Part shown: piece by piece, positions 38,323 through 48,282 of the stretch
How positions within the stretch are numbered: the first letter of the stretch is position 1
Layout: the number at the start of each line of letters is the position of its first letter
DNA from: Rahnella aceris
GTDB taxonomy: Bacteria; Pseudomonadota; Gammaproteobacteria; Enterobacterales; Enterobacteriaceae
Reading direction: 5' to 3'
Assembly (NCBI RefSeq): GCF_011684115.1
Contig: NZ_JAADJV010000001.1
Location: forward strand, 2,294,001 to 2,358,000
DNA length: 64,000 nt
Position numbers and translations under genes: made by a program
The notes under the pieces: generated by a model
The model's database searches: none
What the model saw: only the letters and a program-made list of their open reading frames with translations
What the model was told of the DNA's origin: nothing

Positions 38323-41019
38323 ATGACAGAAGATCGCCCCGATCCCGACAGCCTGCTGGCGCTCGCCAACGAGAAGCCACGCGGGCAACTGAAAGTCTTT
38401 TTCGGTGCCTGCGCGGGCGTCGGTAAAACTTTTGCCATGTTGCAGGAGGCGCAGCGCCTGCGCGCCACCGGCCTCGACGTGCTGGTTGGCGTGGTGGAAA
38501 CCCACGGCAGGCAGGAAACACAGGCGCTGTTGCCGGGGCTTTCTCTGTTACCGCCGAAACGCATTCAACACCGCGGACGTCAGGTGCAGGAGTTTGACCT
38601 CGATGCTGCGCTGGCCCGCCGCCCTGCCCTGATCCTGATGGACGAACTGGCGCACAGTAATGCTGCCGGTTCGCGCCATCCGAAACGCTGGCAGGATGTC
38701 GAAGAGTTACTCGATGCCGGTATCGACGTATTTACCACCGTGAACGTTCAGCATCTGGAAAGCCTGAACGATGTGGTCAGCGGCGTCACCGGCATCATTA
38801 TTCGTGAAACGGTTCCCGACCGTCTGTTTGATGGCGCCAGCGAAGTCGTGCTGGTGGATTTACCCCCCGATTCCCTGCGTCAGCGCCTGAAAGAAGGCAA
38901 AGTTTATATTCCCGGTCAGGCCGAACGCGCCATCGAACACTTCTTCCGCAAAGGCAATCTGATTGCCCTGCGCGAGCTGTCCCTGCGTCGTACCGCCGAC
39001 CGGGTAGACGACCAGATGCGCGAATACCGCGATGATCAGGGCATCAGTCGTGTCTGGCATACCCGCGATGCGCTGTTGCTGTGTATCGGTCACGGTGGCG
39101 GCAATGAGAAATTAGTCCGCGTCGCCTCGCGCCTGGCAGCGCGCCTCGGTTGCGTCTGGCACGCGGTGTATGTCGAAACCCCGCGTCTGCACCGTTTACC
39201 TGAAGGTCAGCGTCGCGCCATTTTGCGTTCCCTGAAACTGGCGCAGGAACTGGGGGCAGAAACTGCCACGCTCTCCGATCCGCAGGAGGAACAGGCGATT
39301 TTGCGTTACGCCCGCGAACATCGTTTGGGCAAAATCATGACCGGCAGACGCCGTGAAAAGCGCTGGAAATTCAGCGCCAGTTTTGCTGATAAGCTGGCGG
39401 AAATCGCGCCCGACCTCGATTTAATCGTCGTCGGGCTGGAAGATGCACCGGTCACGCCCCTGCGCAAAGAGCAGGACTCGCGCACGTTTGCTGATCGCTT
39501 CAGTCGCCAGTTGTGGGGCTGTGCGCTGGCCGTGGCGCTGTGCGCGGTGATCACCGTGATGTCGCAATGGCTGGTGCCGACGTTCGATCAGGCCAATCTG
39601 GTGATGGTGTATCTGCTCGGCGTGGTGATTGTCGCGCTGTTTTATGGCCGCTGGCCGTCAGTGCTGGCGGCGGTGATTAACGTCATCAGCTTTGATCTGT
39701 TTTTCGTGCAACCCCGTGGCTCGCTGGCGGTGACTGACGCGCAATATCTGGTGACTTTCGGCGTGATGCTGACTGTCGGCATACTGATCGGGAACCTGAC
39801 AGCAGGGGTGCGTTATCAGGCGCGTATCGCCCGTCACCGTGAAAAGCGTGCGCAGCATCTGTATGAAATGTCCAAAGGGCTGAGCCAGTCGCTGACGCCG
39901 GAAGCCATCGCGCAGACCAGCCGCCACTTTATTTCTTCCAGTCTGAATGCCAAAACCGCCATTTTGCTGCCGCAGGAGAACGGTGAACTGGCGCAGCCTG
40001 CGGGTGAAATCACCTCGATTGTGGTGGATGACGCTATCGCCCGCTGGAGTTTCGACAAAAAACTGCCAGCCGGTGCGGGCACGGATACCCTGCCTGGCGT
40101 GCCGTACCAGCTTCTGCCGCTGATTGCATCCGGCGAATCACGCGGCCTGCTGGCGGTCGAACCGCCGAATATCCGTCAGTTGTTAGTGCCTGAACAGCAG
40201 CGTCTGTTGCAGACCTTTACCGTGCTGATTGCCAATGCGCTTGAACGTCTGCATCTGGCTGCCCGCGCGGAAACGGCACGGCTGGAAACCGAACGCGAAC
40301 AATTGCGCAACTCGCTGCTTTCAGCGCTTTCCCACGATTTACGTACCCCACTGACGGTGCTTTTCGGGCAGGCGGAAATCCTTACGCTGGATCTGGCGTC
40401 GGAGGGCTCGAAGCACGCACCGCAGGCCAGCCAGATCCGCCAGCAGGTGCTGAGCACCACGCGGCTGGTGAATAATCTGCTGGATATGGCGCGCATTCAG
40501 TCCGGCGGATTTAATTTGCGCAAAGAGTGGCAGTCAGTGGAAGAAATCACCGGCAGCGCATTGCGGATGCTCGAACCCGTACTGGCGCACGACAACATCG
40601 AAATTGATTTGCCGAAGGAAATGGTGTTGGTTAACTGCGATGCCAGCCTGATTGAACGGGTGCTGATCAATTTGCTGGAAAATGCCCATAAATATGCCGG
40701 AACCGGTGCGACAATTGGCATTAAAGCCACGCCGCTGGATGAATGGCTGGAGATGGAAGTCTGGGATAACGGCCCTGGTATTCCGGCTGGCGCCGAGCAC
40801 ACCATTTTCGAAAAATTCGCCCGCGGTAATAAAGAATCCGCCATTCCGGGTGTGGGGTTGGGATTAGCGATTTGTCGTGCCATTATTGAGGTGCACGACG
40901 GACGGATCTGGGCGGAAAATGGCCCGAACGGCGGTGCGCGTTTTCGTTTCAGGCTGCCGCTCGAGGCATCGCCGGAGATGGAAAGTGACATGGAATCAGA
41001 CATCGACGAGGTATCGTGA
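38323..41019 (+). CDS. kdpD: Osmosensitive K+ channel histidine kinase KdpD
   Basis: Sensor kinase that activates kdpFABC through KdpE under K+ limitation. It has 898 residues (E. coli 894). Domains in order: N-terminal KdpD domain with Walker A GACAGVGKT (about 29-37), a universal-stress-protein-like domain (about 250-370), four membrane helices (about 400-500), a GAF-like domain, then the kinase core with phospho-acceptor His671 in SALSHDLRTPL and ATP-binding motifs (INLLENAHKY, DNGPGIP, GVGLGLAICRAI). The stop overlaps kdpE (GTGA). Confidence 0.98.
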   Translation: MTEDRPDPDSLLALANEKPRGQLKVFFGACAGVGKTFAMLQEAQRLRATGLDVLVGVVETHGRQETQALLPGLSLLPPKRIQHRGRQVQEFDLDAALARRPALILMDELAHSNAAGSRHPKRWQDVEELLDAGIDVFTTVNVQHLESLNDVVSGVTGIIIRETVPDRLFDGASEVVLVDLPPDSLRQRLKEGKVYIPGQAERAIEHFFRKGNLIALRELSLRRTADRVDDQMREYRDDQGISRVWHTRDALLLCIGHGGGNEKLVRVASRLAARLGCVWHAVYVETPRLHRLPEGQRRAILRSLKLAQELGAETATLSDPQEEQAILRYAREHRLGKIMTGRRREKRWKFSASFADKLAEIAPDLDLIVVGLEDAPVTPLRKEQDSRTFADRFSRQLWGCALAVALCAVITVMSQWLVPTFDQANLVMVYLLGVVIVALFYGRWPSVLAAVINVISFDLFFVQPRGSLAVTDAQYLVTFGVMLTVGILIGNLTAGVRYQARIARHREKRAQHLYEMSKGLSQSLTPEAIAQTSRHFISSSLNAKTAILLPQENGELAQPAGEITSIVVDDAIARWSFDKKLPAGAGTDTLPGVPYQLLPLIASGESRGLLAVEPPNIRQLLVPEQQRLLQTFTVLIANALERLHLAARAETARLETEREQLRNSLLSALSHDLRTPLTVLFGQAEILTLDLASEGSKHAPQASQIRQQVLSTTRLVNNLLDMARIQSGGFNLRKEWQSVEEITGSALRMLEPVLAHDNIEIDLPKEMVLVNCDASLIERVLINLLENAHKYAGTGATIGIKATPLDEWLEMEVWDNGPGIPAGAEHTIFEKFARGNKESAIPGVGLGLAICRAIIEVHDGRIWAENGPNGGARFRFRLPLEASPEMESDMESDIDEVS

Positions 41020-41705
41020 GCGCATCCCCGATAAATATTTTAATTGTTGAAGACGAAAAAGAGATCCGCCGCTTTGTGCGTACGGCACTGGAGGCGGAAG
41101 GCCTGCGGGTGTTTGAAAGTGAAACGCTGCAACGCGGGCTGATTGAGGCCGGCACGCGTAAACCGGATCTGGTTATTCTCGACCTCGGTTTACCAGACGG
41201 TGACGGCCTGACCTATATTCGTGATTTGCGCCACTGGAGCGCCATCCCGATTATTGTGCTGTCGGCACGCACCCGTGAGGAAGACAAAATTGCCGCGCTG
41301 GATGCCGGTGCCGATGATTTTCTCACCAAGCCGTTTGGCGTGGGTGAACTGCTGGCGCGGGTTCGTGTGGCCCTGCGCCGCCATACGGGCAGCGCGCAGG
41401 AAAGCCCGCTGGTGACGTTTTCTGATGTGACGGTAGATTTGATCAACCGGCGCGTACAGCGTAACGGTGATGATTGTCATCTGACGCCGATTGAGTTTCG
41501 TCTGCTGGCCGAACTGCTGGCGAACAGCGGCAAAGTCATTACTCAGCGTCAGTTACTGAGCCACGTGTGGGGCCCGAATTACGTCGAACACAGCCATTAT
41601 CTGCGCATCTACATGGGGCATTTGCGCCAGAAACTGGAAGCCGACGCCACCCGGCCACGTCATTTACTGACCGAAACCGGCGTGGGCTATCGCTTTATGC
41701 CTTAG
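41016..41705 (+). CDS. kdpE: Two-component response regulator KdpE
   Basis: OmpR/PhoB family regulator that binds the T-rich site in front of kdpF. It has 229 residues. The receiver domain (1-120) has the acidic pair in IVEDEKEI and the phospho-acceptor Asp in LVILDLGLPDGDG. The winged-helix DNA-binding domain (about 130-226) contains RRVQRNGDDCHLTPIEFRLL (in part). The GTG start overlaps the kdpD stop. The 3' end overlaps the convergent PadR gene by 11 bp. Confidence 0.97.
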   Translation: MSASPINILIVEDEKEIRRFVRTALEAEGLRVFESETLQRGLIEAGTRKPDLVILDLGLPDGDGLTYIRDLRHWSAIPIIVLSARTREEDKIAALDAGADDFLTKPFGVGELLARVRVALRRHTGSAQESPLVTFSDVTVDLINRRVQRNGDDCHLTPIEFRLLAELLANSGKVITQRQLLSHVWGPNYVEHSHYLRIYMGHLRQKLEADATRPRHLLTETGVGYRFMP

Positions 41706-42411
41706 GTTCGTCAGTCTGCGGTTTGGTTTCGGCAAATTCGGCTTCCAGACTTTCTGCAGCCTGCTGCAAAATCGCACTCACCCGCACCACCTGTTCCGGC
41801 GTTAAATCCGCACGCATCATGTTACCGCGCAGTGCATGCCTCAGGCGGTGCATCGACTCATGAATGCCCTCTGCCAGGTTGTTTTCACGCGGACGCTGCG
41901 CGCCAGCCAGACGGGCAAAAATCACATCAACCACCGCCTGATGTTGCGCCAGTTCCACTTTACCGGCTTCGGTGATCTGATAACTTTTCCGGCCATTACC
42001 GGTGGCGACAGGCTCGAGGAAATCCTGCTCTTCCAGCAGCGTCAGCGTCGGATAAATCACGCCAGGGCTTGGTACGTAAAGACCTGACGATGCCTCTTCA
42101 ATCGCTTTGATCAACTCATAACCATGGCTCGGTTTTTTCGCCACCAGCGCCAGCAGGACGCGGCGTAAATCACCGTGTTCGAACAGACGATGTACACCGC
42201 GCTCGCCACGACCACCCCGACGACCATCGCCACGCCCGCGATGTTCACGCCCTTCCTCACCCCTGTCTTCCCCACGATGACGACCATCACGGCGTAACAT
42301 GTGACGCTCACTGTGATCACTGCGTTCTGATTCATGACGGCAATGGCCGCGATGCCCTTCTTCCCGGCTACCGTGACCGCGATGGCGGCCTTCAAACATT
42401 TTGCTAAACAT
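41695..42411 (-). CDS. PadR-family regulator, YqjI-like, with His/Arg/Gly-rich N-terminus
   Basis: 238-residue transcriptional regulator. Residues 1-75 are strikingly rich in His, Arg, Gly and Glu (GHRGHCRHESERSDHSERH and later RRGGRGERG). The PadR winged helix follows (about 78-150: HGDLRRVLLALVAKKPSHGYELIKAI, in part, and PSPGVIYPTLTLLEEQ), then a helical dimerisation tail. The layout matches E. coli YqjI, a nickel/iron-responsive repressor of yqjH, but the N-terminal sequence differs and no yqjH-like reductase is adjacent. A perfect palindrome 13 bp upstream suggests autoregulation. It is convergent with kdpE, overlapping by 11 bp. Confidence 0.88.
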   Translation of the reverse strand: MFSKMFEGRHRGHGSREEGHRGHCRHESERSDHSERHMLRRDGRHRGEDRGEEGREHRGRGDGRRGGRGERGVHRLFEHGDLRRVLLALVAKKPSHGYELIKAIEEASSGLYVPSPGVIYPTLTLLEEQDFLEPVATGNGRKSYQITEAGKVELAQHQAVVDVIFARLAGAQRPRENNLAEGIHESMHRLRHALRGNMMRADLTPEQVVRVSAILQQAAESLEAEFAETKPQTDEPKA

Positions 42412-42424
42412 AATTTATGTCCCA

Positions 42425-42458
42425 TTTAGATATATCGAATCATTTCGATATATCTAAA
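42425..42458. promoter_or_regulatory. 15-bp perfect palindrome, probable PadR operator
   Basis: TTTAGATATATCGAA and TTCGATATATCTAAA are perfect reverse complements around a TCAT spacer. It ends 13 bp upstream of the PadR start codon, where bound protein would block the promoter or ribosome site. PadR proteins typically bind such AT-rich dyads and repress their own gene. Confidence 0.8.
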
Positions 42459-42543
42459 CTAGATCGGTTTTCAGAAACTGGCAAGCCGAAAAATGCATTT
42501 AGATAACTCTTTTTGATGTCTGAACTTCCGGCAAAAAATGGAC

Positions 42544-42573
42544 AAAAAAAAAGCGCTGAATAATCAGCGCCTT
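42544..42573 (-). terminator. pgm terminator
   Basis: On the minus strand GCGCTGA / TCAGCGC (7 bp, 4-nt loop) is followed by nine T residues, starting 22 bp past the pgm stop. It separates pgm from the PadR gene on the same strand. Confidence 0.92.
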
Positions 42574-42594
42574 TGATGAGAAGCAGAGAACGGC

Positions 42595-44238
42595 TTATTT
42601 AGCGTCGGCAAGCACTTTGCTGACGATTTCTACCGCTTCTTTCTCGATTTGCTCACGGTGTTCAGCACCGAGGAAGCTTTCACAATAAATCTTGTAAGCT
42701 TCTTCTGTACCGGACGGACGGGCCGCGAACCAGCCGTTTTTGGTCATCACTTTCAGGCCGCCGATGGACGCGCCGTTGCCCGGTGCGTTGGTCAGACGGG
42801 CGGTGATCGGGTCACCGGCCAGCGTGTCGGCTTTCACCTGTTCAGGAGAAAGTTTAGACAACGCGGCTTTCTGCGCATGAGTCGCAGGTGCCTGAATACG
42901 GTTGTAGCTTGGTGCGCCAAAGCGGGCAGCCAGCTCATTGTAATGTTCCTGCGGGTTCTTACCGGTAACGGCAGTAATTTCCGCCGCCAGCAGGCACATG
43001 ATGATGCCGTCTTTGTCGGTAGACCACGGCGTGCCGTCGAAACGCAGGAAAGAAGCCCCTGCACTTTCTTCGCCACCAAAACCGAAGCTGCCGTCAAACA
43101 AACCATCAACGAACCATTTGAAACCAACCGGCACTTCCACCAGTTTACGGCCCAAATCTTCCACCACGCGGTCGATCATCGCACTTGAGACCAGCGTTTT
43201 ACCGACGGCAACGTCTTTGCCCCACTGCGGACGGTGCTGGAACAGATACTGAATCGCCACCGCCAGATAATGGTTCGGGTTCATCAGACCCGCAGGCGTC
43301 ACGATACCGTGACGGTCATAGTCAGGATCATTAGCAAAGGCCAGATCGAATTTATCACGCAGCGCCAGCAGACCCGCCATTGCGGATTCGGACGAGCAGT
43401 CCATACGGATCACGCCGTCGTGGTCGAGATGCATGAAACGGAAAGTCTGATCGACTTCATCGTTCACCAGCGTCAGATCCAGTTTGTAATGCTCCGCGAT
43501 GCGTTTCCAGTATTCGATACCGGAACCACCGAGGGGATCCACACCCAGTTTCAGACCCGCTTTCTGAATCGCAGCCATATCAACGATGTCGGTCAGCCCT
43601 TCGATAAACGGCTGAACCAAATCTTTCGCTGCCAGATGACCACTTTTCCACGCCAGATCCAGAGACTGACGTTTCACACCTGTCAGTTTCGCGGCCAGCA
43701 ATGCGTTAGCACGTTTCTCAATCACGGAGGTCAGGTTGGTATCCGCCGGACCGCCGTTGGTCGGGTTATATTTGATGCCGCCATCTTCCGGTGGGTTGTG
43801 CGAAGGCGTGATGACGATGCCATCCGCCAGCGCGCCGCCGTTACGGTTATGCGTCAGAATGGCGTGAGACACAGCCGGTGTCGGCGTAAACCCGTTGTTT
43901 TCCTGAACAATGACATCAACGCCATTGGCGGTCAGCACTTCCAGCACGGAAATAAACGCCGGTTCAGACAACGCGTGCGTGTCTTTACCCACGTAGCATG
44001 GCCCGGTGGTGCCCTGCTCTTTACGCACTTCGGCAATCGCCTGAGCAATCGCCAGAATATGCGCTTCATTAAAGCTGTGACGCAACGCGCTACCGCGATG
44101 GCCGGACGTGCCGAATTTCACAGCATGCGCCGTGTTTGCCGGATCCGGTTGCAGAACGTAGTACTGTGACGTTAACTGCGCCACATTGATCAAATCGCTT
44201 TGCTGAGCAGGTTGCCCTGCACGGGGGTGATTAGCCAC
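42595..44238 (-). CDS. pgm: Phosphoglucomutase (alpha-D-glucose)
   Basis: Interconverts glucose 1-phosphate and glucose 6-phosphate, feeding glycogen, trehalose and envelope sugar synthesis. It has 547 residues (E. coli 546). Motifs: phospho-serine site [17 protein letters not shown] (about 140-156), metal-binding [10 protein letters not shown], sugar-binding [10 protein letters not shown] and phosphate-binding [16 protein letters not shown]. It lies 24 bp after seqA and is probably co-transcribed with it. Confidence 0.98.
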   Translation of the reverse strand: MANHPRAGQPAQQSDLINVAQLTSQYYVLQPDPANTAHAVKFGTSGHRGSALRHSFNEAHILAIAQAIAEVRKEQGTTGPCYVGKDTHALSEPAFISVLEVLTANGVDVIVQENNGFTPTPAVSHAILTHNRNGGALADGIVITPSHNPPEDGGIKYNPTNGGPADTNLTSVIEKRANALLAAKLTGVKRQSLDLAWKSGHLAAKDLVQPFIEGLTDIVDMAAIQKAGLKLGVDPLGGSGIEYWKRIAEHYKLDLTLVNDEVDQTFRFMHLDHDGVIRMDCSSESAMAGLLALRDKFDLAFANDPDYDRHGIVTPAGLMNPNHYLAVAIQYLFQHRPQWGKDVAVGKTLVSSAMIDRVVEDLGRKLVEVPVGFKWFVDGLFDGSFGFGGEESAGASFLRFDGTPWSTDKDGIIMCLLAAEITAVTGKNPQEHYNELAARFGAPSYNRIQAPATHAQKAALSKLSPEQVKADTLAGDPITARLTNAPGNGASIGGLKVMTKNGWFAARPSGTEEAYKIYCESFLGAEHREQIEKEAVEIVSKVLADAK

Positions 44239-44262
44239 TGGCGCTTCTCCCTTACGCTGAAA

Positions 44263-44817
44263 TTAAAGGGTGCCGCAAACTTTGTCAGTCAGTTCCGTCG
44301 GGAACTGCATGAGCTGCATGATGTGTTCAATCATGCTGCGTTTGCGACCTGTGTTGGTATTCGTAATAACCCAATACGGCGTTCCGGGAACGTGTTTAGG
44401 CTTGGTATGAATGCCGTTTTGCAGCAAGGTTTGCTGGTCACCGGCAAAGTAAGTCCGCGTGCGCCCGGTCAGAGAGTCGGTCGCCGTCGCAAATTCTTTA
44501 GGGTTCAGGGTATACAAGGTCGAGAGGATCAGCATAAAACGGTTAACCGCTTTAGTCTGTTCTGCGTATTCGTCGGACAGCAACAGTTCACGAACGGCGC
44601 GGACTTTATCACGCGACGTCGGTGCGGCGGCGGCGGCAGGTTTTTCCTGCGCGACAGTTCCGGCGATAACAGAAGTGGTCACTGGTACGGCAGGAGCGGT
44701 CTGACCGGCAGTAAACTTCAACATACGGCGTAAAATATCAGACGCACTTTCACCGATTGCTTGCGTGTGGCTGGCAATGTAGCGGTAGAGTTCTTCGTCA
44801 ACCTCAATAGTTTTCAT
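44263..44817 (-). CDS. seqA: Replication-initiation negative regulator SeqA
   Basis: Binds hemimethylated GATC sites and sequesters oriC after initiation. It has 184 residues. The N-terminal oligomerisation domain is MKTIEVDEELYRYIASHTQ (1-35), then an Ala/Pro/Val-rich linker (about 52-78), then the DNA-binding domain with RTRTYFAGDQQTLLQNG and the GTPYWVITNTNTGRKRSMIE region (in part). The linker is longer than in E. coli. It heads seqA-pgm, divergent from ybfF. Confidence 0.98.
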   Translation of the reverse strand: MKTIEVDEELYRYIASHTQAIGESASDILRRMLKFTAGQTAPAVPVTTSVIAGTVAQEKPAAAAAPTSRDKVRAVRELLLSDEYAEQTKAVNRFMLILSTLYTLNPKEFATATDSLTGRTRTYFAGDQQTLLQNGIHTKPKHVPGTPYWVITNTNTGRKRSMIEHIMQLMQFPTELTDKVCGTL

Positions 44818-45070
44818 CTTTATCCAGTACTGTTTTTCTACTTAATTCATTCGAAAGGATTATACAAATTTCTACGCAGTAACAAACAGAGGAATTGCGC
44901 CGCGAAGTAAAATCCAGACAACTTCCCGATTTTGCTGCATGCAGGCTCCGGCCCGTTCTGCTCCTGGTAGTCAAATCCCGCTCAGGCATCTGGCAGAAAC
45001 TTTCTGTTTTAAAAAATTATCCGCAAGTCATGATAACCTAATGAGATTGTTTATCTGTATGAACTTCTCT

Positions 45071-45841
45071 ATGAAATTACATTATCGCCTGCAAGAATCT
45101 GAAGTCGCTGACAGCACTGCACTGCCGGTTTTGCTCATCCACGGATTGTTCGGCACCCTTGATAATCTGGGCATTCTGGCCCGGGACCTGAGACAACAGC
45201 ATAACGTGTTACAGGTGGATTTGCGTAATCACGGCCAGTCAGGACGTTCTGATGAAATGTCTTACGCCGCCATGGCGCAGGATTTAGTGGAAACGCTGGA
45301 TGCTGTTGGTTTCCAAAAAGTCATTGTGATCGGCCATTCAATGGGTGGGAAAGCGGCGATGGCGTTGACGGCACTGATCCCCGACCGTATCGAAAAGTTG
45401 ATCGCCATTGATGTCGCGCCGGTGGATTATCACGTGCGTCGCCATGATGAGATTTTTGCGGCGATTAATGCCGTGACCGAGGCAGGACTCCGCGACCGTA
45501 CCTCCGCTACCGAATGCATGCGCACGTATATAAAGGAAGACGGCGTGATCCAGTTCCTGCTCAAATCATTCCAGCAGGGAGAATGGCGCTTTAACGTGCC
45601 GGTGCTGCTCAGTGAATACGAAACTATTACCGGCTGGGAAGACGTGCCTCCGTGGGATCACCCGGCGCTGTTTATCCGTGGCGGGCTATCGCCGTATGTG
45701 CAGGATGAATATCGCGACGCGATTGCCCGACAATTTCCGCAGGCCAAAGCGCATGTGGTGGCGGGAGCCGGTCATTGGGTGCACGCGGAAAAACCCGATG
45801 CAGTACTGCGCGCGGTGCACCGTTTCATCGATGCGGCCTGA
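45071..45841 (+). CDS. ybfF: Alpha/beta-hydrolase esterase YbfF
   Basis: Serine esterase with an alpha/beta-hydrolase fold, active on short acyl esters in E. coli; the physiological substrate is uncertain. It has 256 residues. The oxyanion region is LLIHGLFGTLDNLG, the nucleophile elbow is VIGHSMGGKAAMAL, and the catalytic His is in GAGHWVHAEKPDAV. Family alignment starts at MKLHYRL (45071); in-frame ATGs at 45059 and further upstream lack clear ribosome-binding sites. It is divergent from seqA. Confidence 0.92.
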   Translation: MKLHYRLQESEVADSTALPVLLIHGLFGTLDNLGILARDLRQQHNVLQVDLRNHGQSGRSDEMSYAAMAQDLVETLDAVGFQKVIVIGHSMGGKAAMALTALIPDRIEKLIAIDVAPVDYHVRRHDEIFAAINAVTEAGLRDRTSATECMRTYIKEDGVIQFLLKSFQQGEWRFNVPVLLSEYETITGWEDVPPWDHPALFIRGGLSPYVQDEYRDAIARQFPQAKAHVVAGAGHWVHAEKPDAVLRAVHRFIDAA

Positions 45842-45863
45842 GGTTTAACATCCTGGGGATAAA

Positions 45864-45884
45864 TTGTGCAAAAAGTCTGCACAA
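45864..45884. other. Small inverted repeat between ybfF and ybfE
   Basis: TTGTGCA and TGCACAA (7 bp, 7-nt spacer) lie 23 bp past ybfF. There is no T-run, so it is not a terminator. It could be an operator for ybfE, whose E. coli homologue is LexA-regulated, but I find no LexA-type CTG-N10-CAG box. Confidence 0.3.
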
Positions 45885-46102
45885 CTTAAGAAGTTATCAT
45901 GAAATCAGGGTAATCAGGCGTTGTGAACCCCTGGTGCGCCAGTGTATGATTGCGCGCTATAATTTTGCCGCCCCGTTTACTCACAGTGAGTCGCGGGAGG
46001 TGAATTGGGTCAGGGTTTCTTAGCCCGAAATGTGTGAAACGCTCGTCAGGAACCGGCTTGCGGTTTTCCGATGTAAAAACTTCCCTGGTTGTACCGCTAC
46101 CT

Positions 46103-46384
46103 ATGGCAAAAGAACAACTGGATCGCACGACGATTGATCTGTTCGCAGATGACCGTCGTCCGGGGCGTCCAAAAACAAATCCGCTATCCCGTGATGAACA
46201 GCTCAGGATCAATAAGCGCAACCAGTTACGCCGCGATAAAGCGAGCGGCCTGCGTCGTGTGGAGCTGAAAATGAATGCCGATGCTGTTGATATGCTCAAT
46301 AAGCTGGCAGAAGAACGCAATATCAGTCGTAGCGAATTGATTGAAGAGATGCTGCTGTCGCATCTTAACGGTCATGAAGGCTGA
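46103..46384 (+). CDS. ybfE: Small CopG/Arc-like protein YbfE
   Basis: Conserved small protein of 93 residues, LexA-regulated in E. coli, function unknown. The N-terminal part is basic with DLFADDRRPGRPKTNPLSRDEQ (in part). The C-terminal half KMNADAVDMLNKLAEERNISRSELIEEML looks like a ribbon-helix-helix fold, which would make it a DNA-binding protein. I used MAKEQLDRT at 46103; an upstream in-frame GTG (46034) is not family-conserved. A terminator follows. Confidence 0.88.
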   Translation: MAKEQLDRTTIDLFADDRRPGRPKTNPLSRDEQLRINKRNQLRRDKASGLRRVELKMNADAVDMLNKLAEERNISRSELIEEMLLSHLNGHEG

Positions 46385-46391
46385 TTGAAAA

Positions 46392-46427
46392 GCGGGTAAC
46401 CCTCTCAGGCTACCCGTTTGTTTTTTC
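46392..46427 (+). terminator. ybfE terminator
   Basis: CGGGTA / TACCCG stem, extended by CC/GG after one mismatch, followed by TTTGTTTTTTCTT, 8 bp past the ybfE stop. It lies between ybfE and the convergent chemotaxis gene. Confidence 0.85.
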
Positions 46428-46460
46428 TTACTTATTCCATATTAATTCACGTCTTCCTGC

Positions 46461-48125
46461 TCAGAACGTTTCCCAGTTTTCAGCACTTTTCGCCGAAAGC
46501 ATGCTGGTATCCGGACGCAATAACGGTGCGGAAATTGACTTCCCCGGACGTGAACCGACGCTCGTCACGCTATCTTTAAGTTTGAACGTAGCAACGGCAT
46601 TGTTCAGCAATGAAGCCTGCTCTTCCAGTGATACTGCAGCCTGCGACGCCTGTTCTACCAGCGCGGCGTTCTGCTGTGTGACGCTGTCCATTTCTGTGAC
46701 GGCAACCGCCACCTGACTGATTCCTTTGCTTTGCTCATCGGATGCAGAGGCGATTTCCGCCATGATGTCAGTGACATGCGTAATTGAGCGCACCACTTCA
46801 TTCATCGTCTGACCGGCGTTTTCAACCAATTTCGAACCGCTGTCGACGCGGGAAACCGATTCGCTGATGAGCTGCTCGATTTCTTTCGCCGCCTGCGCAC
46901 TGCGTTGTGCAAGATTGCGCACTTCGCTGGCAACCACTGCAAAACCGCGCCCCTGCTCGCCCGCACGTGCCGCTTCGACGGCAGCATTCAGCGCCAGAAT
47001 GTTGGTCTGGAAAGCGATGCTGTTAATCACAGAAGTGATTTCAGCAATTTTCTTCGAGCTGCCGGAGATATCTTTCATGGTGCTGACCACGTCTGCCACG
47101 ATGTTGCCGCCCTTCTGCGCGGTGGTGGAAGCCTCCATCACCAGCTGGCTGGCGTGATGCGCGTTATCGGCATTGTGTTTAACGGTAGCCGTCAGTTCTT
47201 CCATGCTGGCAGCGGTTTCTTCCAGCGCCGACGCCTGTTCTTCCGTACGGGAAGACAAATCGTTGTTCCCGGCTGAAATTTCTGACGCGCCCTGATAGAT
47301 GTGATTGGTGCAGTTGCGGATGGTCTGAACGGTATTGACCAGGCTCAACTGCATCTCGTTCAGCAACGGAATCAGCTTACCGGCGCAGTTTTTACCGAAT
47401 TCTTCCAGATAAAACGTCAGATCGCCGCTGGCGATCACCGCGAAGTGACCGCGGATTTTATCCAGCGGCTTCACCAGCGCCATCACCAGATAACGGTCAG
47501 TCAGCAATAAAATCACCAGCCCGATACCAAATGCCGTCAGCAGAATCACTTTGCTAAATGACGTCAGATGGGTGGATTGCCGTTGTGCCGCATCAAAATC
47601 GACAGCGATCTGACCGCTGACTTTTTCCATTGATGAGCCAAAGCTGCGGCTCAGTGCAGGCACGGTGGAATTGGCTAGCTGGTTATAGGACTCCGTATTT
47701 TTGCTGCGGGCTGCGTCGAACAATGGCGTGACGCCCTGCGTGATCAGATTTTCCCAACTGGTGATTAATTCCTGCACGGAGGAATCTTCCAGCCCCGGAT
47801 GCGGTGCCGCTTTAAAACTGGCCAGAGCCTGCGTCAGCCCGCTGAGTGATTGTTTGGCGGTATCAAAAATTTCCGGACCTTTTGACGGATCGGCCTGAAG
47901 CTGTGCCACGGCGCGGCTCAGGCGCGTCACGGTACGAAAATACTGATCATTTCCTTTATTGATCAGCGCCATATTGTTGACCAGCTCGGTACTATTTTTG
48001 GTATTTTGGGTCAGTGTGTCCAGTGAGGTGACGGTGTAAAGGGAAACACCTGCCCACATGACGCAAAAGATGCCAAGAATGGTTAATAAAGCGGCCCTGA
48101 TGGTGATATTTTTTAAAAACTGCAC
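46461..48125 (-). CDS. Methyl-accepting chemotaxis protein (Tar/Tsr type)
   Basis: Transmembrane chemoreceptor of 554 residues. Parts in order: TM1 (about 9-32, in [15 protein letters not shown]), a periplasmic four-helix ligand domain (about 33-183), TM2 (about 185-207), HAMP, then the methylation and signalling helices with the conserved hairpin [20 protein letters not shown]. It ends in NWETF, the pentapeptide that tethers CheR and CheB. The likely start is GTG at 48125 with AGAGG 6 bp upstream; an ATG seven codons earlier has no site. The ligand is unknown. A sigma-28 promoter lies upstream, so it belongs to the flagellar regulon. No equivalent is known to me at this E. coli locus. Confidence 0.93.
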   Translation of the reverse strand: MQFLKNITIRAALLTILGIFCVMWAGVSLYTVTSLDTLTQNTKNSTELVNNMALINKGNDQYFRTVTRLSRAVAQLQADPSKGPEIFDTAKQSLSGLTQALASFKAAPHPGLEDSSVQELITSWENLITQGVTPLFDAARSKNTESYNQLANSTVPALSRSFGSSMEKVSGQIAVDFDAAQRQSTHLTSFSKVILLTAFGIGLVILLLTDRYLVMALVKPLDKIRGHFAVIASGDLTFYLEEFGKNCAGKLIPLLNEMQLSLVNTVQTIRNCTNHIYQGASEISAGNNDLSSRTEEQASALEETAASMEELTATVKHNADNAHHASQLVMEASTTAQKGGNIVADVVSTMKDISGSSKKIAEITSVINSIAFQTNILALNAAVEAARAGEQGRGFAVVASEVRNLAQRSAQAAKEIEQLISESVSRVDSGSKLVENAGQTMNEVVRSITHVTDIMAEIASASDEQSKGISQVAVAVTEMDSVTQQNAALVEQASQAAVSLEEQASLLNNAVATFKLKDSVTSVGSRPGKSISAPLLRPDTSMLSAKSAENWETF

Positions 48126-48282
48126 GATATGCCTCTCTCGAAACATGTCTGTTTCTGGCCTGAGGATTGACGGGGATGCGGAGAATCAAGACAGGTAACC
48201 AGCAGGCAAGTGCCCCAGGACATGTTTGAACACCTCTCCGGGCATCGATTTCTTTATTATGTTGAGATTGCTCCCGAATCAT

